The notes beneath the pieces were generated by a model. The model had not been told where the DNA came from. It worked only from the letters and a program-made list of their open reading frames with translations, and did not search any database. Below are positions 21,225-26,992 of a stretch of 26,992 nt of DNA, piece by piece. Both the position numbers and the translations under genes were made by a program. The stretch is taken from positions 1 to 26,992 of the forward strand of contig CAZKON010000011.1 of the NCBI GenBank assembly GCA_964554415.1, read 5' to 3'. The stretch is from JAGVXD01 sp964554415 (lineage in GTDB: Archaea > Nanobdellota > Nanobdellia > Pacearchaeales > GW2011-AR1). The stretch's first letter is position 1; each line of letters starts with the position of its first letter.

Positions 21225-23018
21225 ATGACTGAGCGAAAAGATGCAAAAGCGGCTCAACCAAGTAATCCTCTTGAGAAAACCGGACAGCAGCAATATGTTC
21301 CTGCAACTCCAGCAGCAATCCAACCACAGACAGACTTCAATGCGATAAAATTATCTCTTGAAAATTTAAGAAAAGTAATCACCAAAAAATATCCATTTAT
21401 TATGGCTATCAGCCTTATTCCTGGGCAGGCATCTCCTTTGTTCGAAGAAGATGAACAACTCCCCAAAGAAATTGTTGATACAAAACCTCTGCATATTATG
21501 CTCATCATCCCTGAAGAAAAGTACAAAGATATTCCTAAGATAAAGCCAGAGATAGTTAAGATAGTCAAGGAGACAAAGGAAAACTTCTGGATTCACATTA
21601 AAACACCTGTAGATTTGTGGAATTATGGACAAGATAGCAAGTTTGAATTTGTAGATGCCATAGCACAGGGATATCCTGTTCATGATAAAGGTTTTCTTGG
21701 TGCATTGAGAGTTGCCAGCATTCATAAATCTCTGGTATTGCGTAAGTTCGACAAGTATGTTGCAAGCTATGTCATCGGTGGCAGTCTTGTCAGGGGAACT
21801 GCAGGAAAAGACAGCGACGTTGACGTTTTTGTGGTTGTAGATGACACCGACGTAAAGAGAATGAACCGTGTTGAGTTGCTGGAGAAGCTTAGAGGCATCA
21901 TCTATGACTATATCCGTGAAGCTACAGCTTTAGCCGCAGTCAAGAATATTCTGAACGTTCAGGTATGGTTGCTTACTGATTTCTGGCAGCGTGTAAAAGA
22001 CGCAGAGCCAGTTGCATTTACTTTCATAAGAGATGGAATACCACTCTATGACCGTGGAACCTTTATTCCATGGAAATTGCTTCTTAAGATGGGTCGCATT
22101 AAGCCAAGCCCTGAAGCAATTGACTTATATGTAAAACAGGGTGAGCAGACAGAAGAGATTGTCAAAAGACGTATGCTGGATGCAATGGTCGATATCTATT
22201 ATGGCATTGTAACTCCAACACAAGCAATGATGATGCTCGCAGGAGAAGCCCCTCCTGTGCCTAAAACTATCGCACAGGAAGTGAAGAATGTGCTTGTAGA
22301 AAGAGAAAAAGTCATGTCTGAAAAAGACCTCAAAACTCTGGAGAAAGCAGTGCATCTTTTCAAGCAATATGAATATGGCAAACTGAAGGAATATTCTGGC
22401 TCAGAAATTGAGACATTTATGCGTGAATGCAAACAATACAATGAGATGCTCAAGCTCCTAAGGAAAAAGCTTGAGAAGAAACTACATGAGAAAACAGCAG
22501 AAGAAATATACACTAACGTATTCACATTGCTCACAACTATTTTTGGTAAAAAGTCACAGGAACGGCTTGTCAGGCAATTTGATGAGCAATTGATTAAGAA
22601 AGGTAAGATTGAACAGCGTCTATTAATCGTGCTTCGTGAATTGACGCAAACAAAGAACAAAGTCAAATCAGGAAAACTGAGCCAGAAAGAAGTTGAAAAT
22701 GTGAAGAAAGACGCATTTGACCTTATTGAGGCTCTGACTGAATATGCACAGCGTGCTGACTTGGTTTCAGCGCGTAAAGGCACTATGCAGGTTATTTACG
22801 GTTCGCGGAAAGCAGAATTAGTTCTTCTTGGCAGCGATAACTTTCTTGTTGAAGGCAGCAACATCAGAAAAATCTCTGGCGACAAGCTTGTTAATTCCAG
22901 CCGCGAGGAGCTTGATAAATCAATCAATGACAACAAGGGTAAGATTCATACTCAGGTTTCAGGAGAGCTATTTACCACACTTGAAAAAGCATTGGGCCGA
23001 TTTGAGGTTGCATTCTGA
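21225..23018 (+). CDS. Large nucleotidyltransferase-domain protein with helical C-terminus
   Basis: A 597-residue protein of unknown role. Residues ~1-40 are polar and disordered-looking. Residues ~45-165 form an alpha/beta domain without a recognised motif. Residues ~175-260 are a pol-beta-type nucleotidyltransferase with an intact signature (G185, G186, S187, D198, D200 in GGSLVRGTAGKDSDVDVFVV). Residues ~295-515 are almost all helix and strongly charged, with a HEPN-like or coiled-coil look, and the last ~80 residues turn back to mixed structure. This is much larger than MNT antitoxins. Proteins of this kind occur as hypothetical nucleotidyltransferases in DPANN genomes, to my recollection. 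It lies next to scpA in the same orientation, but a separate promoter and a structured element lie between them. Confidence 0.8.
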   Translation: MTERKDAKAAQPSNPLEKTGQQQYVPATPAAIQPQTDFNAIKLSLENLRKVITKKYPFIMAISLIPGQASPLFEEDEQLPKEIVDTKPLHIMLIIPEEKYKDIPKIKPEIVKIVKETKENFWIHIKTPVDLWNYGQDSKFEFVDAIAQGYPVHDKGFLGALRVASIHKSLVLRKFDKYVASYVIGGSLVRGTAGKDSDVDVFVVVDDTDVKRMNRVELLEKLRGIIYDYIREATALAAVKNILNVQVWLLTDFWQRVKDAEPVAFTFIRDGIPLYDRGTFIPWKLLLKMGRIKPSPEAIDLYVKQGEQTEEIVKRRMLDAMVDIYYGIVTPTQAMMMLAGEAPPVPKTIAQEVKNVLVEREKVMSEKDLKTLEKAVHLFKQYEYGKLKEYSGSEIETFMRECKQYNEMLKLLRKKLEKKLHEKTAEEIYTNVFTLLTTIFGKKSQERLVRQFDEQLIKKGKIEQRLLIVLRELTQTKNKVKSGKLSQKEVENVKKDAFDLIEALTEYAQRADLVSARKGTMQVIYGSRKAELVLLGSDNFLVEGSNIRKISGDKLVNSSREELDKSINDNKGKIHTQVSGELFTTLEKALGRFEVAF

Positions 23019-23065
23019 CTCTGGATTTTGAGGTTCCCGGCATAATCTTTTTCTAAAGAGTATTT

Positions 23066-23233
23066 TATCACCTCTCTCGATTCGGATATCCTCCTCGGAC
23101 CTCTGCAAGGCTTTTGTTTAGGAGGTTTGAAGAATCAAACGCAAACGTCTTCACGATGTAAACCCATGAAGAGGAGGCCTCACCAATCAAAAAGAGCGGT
23201 GAAACGTCCTCTTCTGGGAAAAAAGAGGTGATA
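23066..23233 (-). ncRNA. Putative structured non-coding RNA
   Basis: A 168-base region is closed by a perfect 10-bp stem (TATCACCTCT at 23066-23075 with AGAGGTGATA at 23224-23233). Inside are a long bulged hairpin (GAAGAGGA ... TCCTCTTC plus TCACC ... GGTGA, 23168-23214), a 6-bp stem (CCTCCT 23090-23095 / AGGAGG 23120-23125) and a small GTTTG/CAAAC hairpin. A consensus promoter on the minus strand (23254-23269) predicts a start at about 23233, exactly the first base of the closing stem. It does not show the conserved cores of RNase P RNA, SRP RNA or 5S rRNA that I would recognise. It could alternatively be a 3' structure of the upstream gene. Confidence 0.5.
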
Positions 23234-23253
23234 CTACTTTATAGAAATACCAC

Positions 23254-23269
23254 TATTTAAATCTTTCGG
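23254..23269 (-). promoter_or_regulatory. Minus-strand promoter upstream of the structured RNA
   Basis: The minus strand reads CCGAAAGATTTAAATA, the window's consensus BRE plus TATA. No protein gene follows on that strand, only the 168-base structure beginning about 25 bases downstream. Confidence 0.55.
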
Positions 23270-23330
23270 TTATGTAGTAACTAAGAAATGATTACACAAT
23301 CTAATGTTCTTTCCTGCGACACGCGAAACC

Positions 23331-23338
23331 ATATAAAT
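23331..23338 (+). promoter_or_regulatory. TATA box of scpA
   Basis: GCGAAACC followed by ATATAAAT, about 24 bases before the ATG at 23359; a leaderless transcript is expected. Confidence 0.5.
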
Positions 23339-23358
23339 CCTTCGTTTCTTTATTTAGA

Positions 23359-24309
23359 ATGGAAGAAAGTGTTCCGCCCCCTTTATCGCCTGATATTGGC
23401 CAGCCTATTTCTCAGAAAGTCGGACAAGAGCAGATTCATGACCTTCTTTTGAGCGATAAACTTAGCTGGCAGGCTATTATTTATGACCTTATTAACACAG
23501 AACAGCTTGACCCATGGGATATTGACCTTACATTGCTCGCTCAAAAGTTTCTTGATCGCGTACGTCTTCTTGAAGAAGCTAATTTTTTTGTGTCAAGTAA
23601 GGTGCTTCTGGCTGCTTCTTTGCTTTTGCGCATAAAATCTGAGATACTTCTTGAGCATGACTTAAAAACGCTTGATGAAGTGCTTTTCGGGAAAAAAGAG
23701 AATAAGCAATATGTTCAGAACCGTATCGAACTTGATGAAGAGATCCCTATGCTTAATGTCAGAACTCCTCTGCCCCGTTATAAAAAGGTTACACTTGAGG
23801 AACTTATGAGAGCTTTGGGACACGCAATCAAAACAGAGAATAGACGTATCCAGAAAGTTGTTGTCGCAAAACAACAGGAGTTTGAAATAGTGACATCACT
23901 TCCGAAAAGAAGAATCAACGTGCAGGATCATATCAAGGAGACTTACGCGCGCTTGNNNNNNNNNNAAGATATTTTCAAGGATCGAGAACATAAGCTTTCT
24001 TTTTCTGATTTGGCAGGAAAAGATAATGATGAACGCATTGCAACGTTTGTTCCTTTGCTTCATTTAGACAATCAGCAGAAAATATGGCTTGAACAAGAAG
24101 GGCATGTTGCTGAGATATGGATACTGCTCAAAAATCTTTATAAAAAACAGAATGCTGCAGCATTGGAGAAGATGCGCCTAGAAGTAAAGGAAGAAATGAA
24201 AGCACTGGCCTCTTCTCTTACGCCTGAAGAAAAAGCGCGAGTTATTGAACTTGAAGAAAAATTTGAGAACCCTCTAAACGAAGATATAGTAAAAGACGTA
24301 AGTAATTAA
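23359..24309 (+). CDS. scpA: Segregation and condensation protein A
   Basis: The kleisin subunit that bridges SMC heads for chromosome condensation and segregation. The N-terminal kleisin region is clear (KLSWQAIIYDLINTEQLDPWDIDLTLLAQKFLDRV, then ASLLLRIKSEILL). An acidic/helical middle and a C-terminal winged-helix-like region follow (IATFVPLLHLDNQQKIWLEQEGHVAEIWI). Ten N at 23956-23965 interrupt the gene near residue 200; the frame happens to be kept, but the true gap length is unknown. The last residues (EDIVKDVSN) lie in a repeat shared with the end of rpl24e. No smc or scpB gene is in the window. Confidence 0.92.
   Translation: MEESVPPPLSPDIGQPISQKVGQEQIHDLLLSDKLSWQAIIYDLINTEQLDPWDIDLTLLAQKFLDRVRLLEEANFFVSSKVLLAASLLLRIKSEILLEHDLKTLDEVLFGKKENKQYVQNRIELDEEIPMLNVRTPLPRYKKVTLEELMRALGHAIKTENRRIQKVVVAKQQEFEIVTSLPKRRINVQDHIKETYARLXXXXDIFKDREHKLSFSDLAGKDNDERIATFVPLLHLDNQQKIWLEQEGHVAEIWILLKNLYKKQNAAALEKMRLEVKEEMKALASSLTPEEKARVIELEEKFENPLNEDIVKDVSN
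23956..23965. other. Assembly gap (10 N) inside scpA
   Basis: A run of ten N, a typical placeholder for a scaffold join of uncertain size. About three codons are nominally missing from scpA, but the real number may differ. Confidence 0.98.
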
Positions 24310-24343
24310 CCAATATTGTACGTCTTTCCCTTGATACGTCAAG
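24284..24343 (+). repeat. 3'-end hairpin repeat, copy 2 (scpA)
   Basis: Homologous to 2822-2880. The hairpin arms 24291-24300 and 24319-24328 pair perfectly over nine bases (AAAGACGTA with TACGTCTTT), with the scpA stop codon in the loop. A small CTTGA-tacg-TCAAG hairpin follows. Its last TCAAG is also the first arm of hairpin array 2. Confidence 0.7.
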
Positions 24344-24506
24344 AATTCAATTTGCGCAAACTCGTTATCTCAAGAATCTGCTGATTCTTGACGACCATCA
24401 AGAATGTTCCGTTCTTGAGGCTTTAGTGGTGAGTAAGCAAATTGAATTCTTGAGCGTGCTCAAGAACCACCATGGCACGCCACCTACTTTAGTGGGTGGT
24501 TCTTGA
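24339..24506. repeat. Hairpin array 2 (TCAAGAA family)
   Basis: A 17-bp perfect outer stem (TCAAGAATTCAATTTGC at 24339-24355 with 24437-24453) encloses TCAAGAATC-tgct-GATTCTTGA (24370-24391) and TCAAGAATG-ttc-CGTTCTTGA (24398-24418, one G-T pair). A further hairpin begins TCAAGAACCACC (24460-24471) and pairs over 12 bp with 24495-24506. An extra 8-bp hairpin CTAACGAC/GTCGTTAG sits at 24510-24544. It fills the interval between scpA and the next gene. Confidence 0.75.
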
Positions 24507-24599
24507 CAACTAACGACAAAACGGTCAAATTTTAATGTCGTTAGCTATATGAGAGATAAACCATCTCAAATTAATGGTACGCAGAATTATCCGTAATGC

Positions 24600-24608
24600 T
24601 TTTAAATG
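24600..24608 (+). promoter_or_regulatory. TATA box of the 157-residue gene
   Basis: TTTTAAATG, about 24 bases before the ATG at 24628, consistent with a leaderless mRNA. Confidence 0.5.
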
Positions 24609-24627
24609 CACTCTTCTCTGAAAAAGT

Positions 24628-25101
24628 ATGATAAGAAATGGAGCCGCCTATTTTGAGACTTATAAATTTCATGGCAGACTCCCATACGCTCTTCCTGCAA
24701 ATAATGATCTTATTTATTTAGACGATTGCATCAAGGCATTAGAGGCAGCACGTGCTTATGACTCCTCACATACCATTGATTTGTTTGCTACTTATGAACT
24801 TATATTACAGGGAACACAGAACAATTTGCCACGCAAAATTTACCATCAATATGTACTTAATATTACTAACCCAAAAAAACCTAAATTGAAATTAGTACAT
24901 GATAAGTTGGCTGACAAGCCATATTATACTTGGCAAGATGTGCTTACTGAGAGAACAAGACGTTCTTTGAAAGAAGAATCTATAAATAAATCTAACAAAG
25001 AACATTCACATAAAAGAGGAAGACGTTGGGGAAATCGCGATACTTTTGATGTAAAATATGCGCATGAAAACCTCAAGAATGCCCCGCGTTTGCATTCTTG
25101 A
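24628..25101 (+). CDS. Hypothetical protein, 157 residues
   Basis: I do not recognise this protein. It has no signal peptide or membrane segment. The N-terminal half (NGAAYFETYKFHGRLPYALPANNDLIYLDDCIKALEAARAYDSSHTIDLFATYELILQG) looks like a folded mixed domain with helices. The C-terminal half is basic and polar (KSNKEHSHKRGRRWGNRD) and may bind nucleic acid. The gene has an archaeal promoter with the right spacing. Its last ten codons (ENLKNAPRLHS) run into the first hairpin of array 3, so the natural C-terminus may have been replaced by the repeat. It converges on the third AAA ATPase, echoing the small-gene/ATPase pairs at 11.4-15.2 kb. Confidence 0.7.
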   Translation: MIRNGAAYFETYKFHGRLPYALPANNDLIYLDDCIKALEAARAYDSSHTIDLFATYELILQGTQNNLPRKIYHQYVLNITNPKKPKLKLVHDKLADKPYYTWQDVLTERTRRSLKEESINKSNKEHSHKRGRRWGNRDTFDVKYAHENLKNAPRLHS

Positions 25102-25279
25102 CGGCGCTCAGAAAGTCACAAAACCCTTCGGGTTTTTAACCTCGGCTTGAAAGCCGAGGCTTGTCGTGGTTTTGTGACTGCCGGAGGAATTCGCGCTGAC
25201 AGAACCACGGAATAAATTCCGCGGATTCCTACGAGCATTGGAAATTTCTGACGTGCCATCAAGAACTAAAAGTTCTTGA
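25073..25279. repeat. Hairpin array 3 (TCAAGAA/TCAGAAA family)
   Basis: It opens with TCAAGAATGC (25073-25082) / GCATTCTTGA (25092-25101). Then an outer TCAGAAA (25108-25114) / TTTCTGA (25245-25251) stem encloses a 12-bp stem AGTCACAAAACC/GGTTTTGTGACT (25114-25179), which itself contains CCTCGGCT-tgaa-AGCCGAGG. A further 11-bp stem AGGAATTCGCG/CGCGGATTCCT (25185-25230, one G-T pair) holds CGGAAT-aa-ATTCCG inside. It closes with TCAAGAACT-aaa-AGTTCTTGA (25259-25279). The arms are linked by short GC-rich spacers such as CGGCGC and CGTGCCA. Confidence 0.75.
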
Positions 25280-25305
25280 GGTCTGGGCGCGATAAATGAT
25301 AGAAT

Positions 25306-26514
25306 TTATTGCAGAAGCCACTTCCAGACAGGTAGAAGTTTAATGCCAATGTCTCCTATTTTGAAGTGATCTTCCTGATTGTAAGTGAGTATGAGTCCTT
25401 CTTTTAGCTTGAATTTCTTCAGTGCTTCAACTAAACCATTGATTTCTCGTTCCTTATTATCTTCATCTAAGATGTACGTAACCTGAACTGCATGGATAAT
25501 ATCTACTCCTTTTCTTACCAGAAAATCACACTCTTTCTTTCCCTGAAAGTAAAATAGATCCTTATACTTCTTTCTAAAGGCTAAAAAAACAAGATTTTCT
25601 AACAACCTCCCTTTATCATCAAAGAAGGATGCTGAATTCGCACGAGATAGTCCGTTATCTACTGAATACATTTTTTTGGGGTTTACTAACGCCTTCTTAA
25701 ACGAGTAGTCAAATTTAGGAATGGTAAAAATCATGTACGCATCTTCAAAATAACTTATAAACGAGATGATGCTATGTACCGACCCCACATTAAAAATTTT
25801 TTTGAGAGAGTTATAGGTAAATTTTTTTCCGATATTGGTTAGTAAATAGATTGCTAATTCTTTTAGAGTTTTTTGGTTTCTAATATTATAGCGGGAAGTA
25901 ATATCTCTTGCAAGAACGTCTTTGAGAAGCTCTTGGAGAACATATGGCTGATTTGTTTTAGAATACTCTGGAAATCCTCCGTTTATCATGTATGCATCAA
26001 AAGAAGAGATGTTGGGGGATAACTTATGGAATTTGAGATATTCCTTGAAGGAAAAGGGAAACATTTCATACGTAAGATGCCTTCCCGTAAGCTTAGTTCC
26101 GAGTTCGCGGCTCAATAAAGAAGCATTTGAGCCAGTAAGAATTACGTGCTTTTTAATATCTACTAATCTCCTTACAAATCTCTCCCATTCCAGAATGTTC
26201 TGTATCTCATCGAAAAAATAATATTCTTGCTCGCCCCATTCTTCGTGAAATATTTTTTCAAGCTTTTCAAAATCAGCAAGCTTAAAGTCCACGAGCCGTG
26301 AGTCCTCGAGGTTGAAGTAATAGAATCCCTTACCTTTTCGCATAAGTTGCCTCATGAACGTACTTTTGCCACTTCTGCGTATACCTGATATTATTATTGC
26401 AAAATCAACAGCAATGTCTATTTTTGATGATTCCTCTCTTTCAATTCCTTTTTCAAAGAGCGAAAGCTCTTTTCTTTGCATATGCGCAATGCTCTTTATC
26501 GTTTCAATGTCCAT
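25306..26514 (-). CDS. AAA ATPase with DUF4143-type C-terminus
   Basis: A 402-residue P-loop ATPase related in architecture to the cassette-1 ATPase. Walker A is GIRRSGKST (residues 44-52), Walker B EYYFFDEIQ (97-105) and the sensor is VILTGSNASLL. The mid-region has the family's GGFPEYSKT and a winged-helix segment (KFTYNSLKKIFNVGSVHSIISFISYFEDAYMIF). The C-terminal nuclease-like domain reads KKECDFLVRKG then HAVQVTYIL, in which the usual catalytic Glu/Lys pair appears altered (QVTY), so nuclease activity is doubtful. The promoter TATA lies about 25 bases upstream, with a 16-bp palindrome behind it. Confidence 0.9.
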   Translation of the reverse strand: MDIETIKSIAHMQRKELSLFEKGIEREESSKIDIAVDFAIIISGIRRSGKSTFMRQLMRKGKGFYYFNLEDSRLVDFKLADFEKLEKIFHEEWGEQEYYFFDEIQNILEWERFVRRLVDIKKHVILTGSNASLLSRELGTKLTGRHLTYEMFPFSFKEYLKFHKLSPNISSFDAYMINGGFPEYSKTNQPYVLQELLKDVLARDITSRYNIRNQKTLKELAIYLLTNIGKKFTYNSLKKIFNVGSVHSIISFISYFEDAYMIFTIPKFDYSFKKALVNPKKMYSVDNGLSRANSASFFDDKGRLLENLVFLAFRKKYKDLFYFQGKKECDFLVRKGVDIIHAVQVTYILDEDNKEREINGLVEALKKFKLKEGLILTYNQEDHFKIGDIGIKLLPVWKWLLQ

Positions 26515-26535
26515 GCATTTTCACAGATATCAATC

Positions 26536-26574
26536 TTTATAAATGTTTGCTTTAGTAATGCACAATATTGTGCA
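26536..26574 (-). promoter_or_regulatory. Promoter and palindromic operator of the third AAA ATPase
   Basis: A TATA box, ATTTATAAA (26536-26544, minus strand), lies about 25 bases before the ATG at 26514. Fifteen bases upstream of it is a perfect 16-bp palindrome, TGCACAATATTGTGCA (26559-26574), the size and symmetry expected for a dimeric repressor site. The regulator is not identified. Confidence 0.6.
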
Positions 26575-26700
26575 CTATAAAAGTACAATTCTTTCCATTA
26601 TTAATAGAAAGAACCACGCTTTTGGTGTGGTGAAAGATAACCCTGTGATAATCTGTGCTCTTTGAGCGCCTTGTCGTCGCTATTTTACCTTCAAAAATGC

Positions 26701-26744
26701 ATTAGCCCACAGACATATTCTCTCTTGCTGTGCAGTGGGCTAAT
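26701..26744. repeat. Stem-loop ATTAGCCCAC/GTGGGCTAAT
   Basis: A 10-bp perfect stem (26701-26710 with 26735-26744), with an inner CACAG/CTGTG pairing and a ~15-base loop. On the minus strand it is followed by a T run (GCATTTTTG), so it may terminate the degenerate minus-strand unit to its right. Elsewhere in 26581-26900 I see only small hairpins (TTCTTTC/GAAAGAA near 26590) and no convincing gene. Confidence 0.5.
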
Positions 26745-26776
26745 TGGGTATTTTAACTCTGTAAACACGTTTTGGA

Positions 26777-26894
26777 CTACTTTACAATCATCCCTGAAGT
26801 CGTCAAATGAGAATACCTTTCATCATACTTATAGAAAACGCCCAACTTGCCTTGTCTTTCAAATGATTTCTGCCCATTTCTCCTTGCTCACCAT
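26777..26894 (-). pseudogene. Possible small frameshifted gene
   Basis: From an ATG at 26894 the minus strand reads MVSKEKWAEII and then stops. One frame over, a protein-like stretch continues (FERQGKLGVFYKYDERYSHL, then TTSGMIVK) to a stop at 26777. A TATA box 29 bases upstream of the ATG sits between inverted repeats. Joined by a frameshift it would be about 39 residues. It could equally be chance. Confidence 0.22.
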
Positions 26895-26904
26895 AGTTTT
26901 ATAT

Positions 26905-26935
26905 AAAGGGAAACTATTTATAAATGTTTCCCTTT
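26905..26935 (-). promoter_or_regulatory. TATA box framed by a 10-bp inverted repeat
   Basis: AAAGGGAAAC (26905-26914) and GTTTCCCTTT (26926-26935) are perfect complements, and the 11 bases between them are the TATA-like ATTTATAAATA. A symmetric site around a TATA box would suit a repressor that blocks TBP; in RNA it would be a hairpin. Confidence 0.45.
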
Positions 26936-26965
26936 TATCAGTATCTCCGAAACAGAAGACAAAAA

Positions 26966-26987
26966 CAGGATAGGCAAGCCTATCCTG
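26966..26987 (-). terminator. Intrinsic-like terminator for a gene beyond the right edge
   Basis: A 10-bp stem, CAGGATAGGC with GCCTATCCTG and a 2-base loop. On the minus strand it is followed by TTTTTG, so it would end a minus-strand transcript entering from outside the window. Confidence 0.5.
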
Positions 26988-26992
26988 AGAAA

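Noticed and set aside
22199..22783. Minus-strand frame of 194 codons inside the large nucleotidyltransferase gene
   Set aside because: Antisense shadow, Ser/Phe/Cys-rich, with no promoter.
23066..23233. RNase P RNA, SRP RNA or 5S rRNA
   Set aside because: The size is low for the first two, and the characteristic conserved cores of none of them are visible on either strand.
26662..26973. Plus-strand 103-codon frame near the right edge
   Set aside because: It begins with TTG, has no promoter or ribosome binding site, and crosses the stem-loop at 26701-26744, the TATA-centred inverted repeat and the terminator hairpin.

Overview
This window is from an archaeon, most likely a DPANN-type lineage (Woesearchaeota/Pacearchaeota-like). 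The archaeal signs are a stand-alone Kae1, the L7Ae-S28e-L24e ribosomal cluster, and TATA boxes of the form (G)AAAG(A/G)TTTAAATA or TTTATAAA lying about 25 bases before many start codons, which implies mostly leaderless mRNAs. It also carries bacterial-type gyrase and ScpA. A run of ten N at 23956-23965 shows that the sequence is a scaffolded draft. The lineage name is inference from gene content.

Layout. Bases 1-1377: kae1 and a 40-residue basic protein, separated by two nested palindromic repeats. Bases 1878-2914: rpl7ae-rps28e-rpl24e, ending in a hairpin repeat that recurs after scpA. Bases 3023-8176: gyrB, a GNAT acetyltransferase, a tRNA remnant, an atypical tRNA-like gene and gyrA. Bases 8217-11158: a membrane-anchored cyclophilin, convergent with a wHTH-MNT / HEPN / cysS operon. 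Bases 11217-15319: accessory region with a hairpin array and two copies of a cassette [small membrane protein -> <- AAA ATPase], bounded by repeated promoters, the last of which also serves a dual-specificity phosphatase (15342-15794). Bases 15834-17490: DEAD-box helicase with an RGG tail and a structured leader. Bases 17616-19723: second HEPN/MNT pair followed by dus. Bases 19876-23018: pyrD divergent from a large nucleotidyltransferase-helical protein. Bases 23066-23269: putative minus-strand structured RNA. Bases 23330-24309: scpA. Bases 24284-26992: two more hairpin arrays, an orphan 157-aa gene, a third AAA ATPase, and a regulatory-looking tail.

Housekeeping functions are tRNA modification (kae1, dus), translation (ribosomal proteins, cysS), DNA topology and segregation (gyrB/gyrA, scpA), pyrimidine synthesis (pyrD), protein folding (cyclophilin) and RNA remodelling (helicase). 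Between them lie accessory modules of toxin-antitoxin or conflict type: two HEPN/MNT pairs and three AAA ATPases of the DUF4143 or archaeal ATPase_2 kind.

The most novel signals are: (1) three intergenic arrays of nested hairpins whose arms almost all begin TCAAGAA or TCAGAAA; (2) the duplicated membrane-protein/ATPase cassettes, in which both membrane-protein copies have a different lesion at the N-terminus; (3) a 60-base hairpin repeat spanning the stop codons of rpl24e and scpA, with compensatory stem changes; (4) a 168-base structure closed by a 10-bp stem exactly where a minus-strand promoter should start; and (5) direct-repeat operators at both HEPN/MNT promoters.
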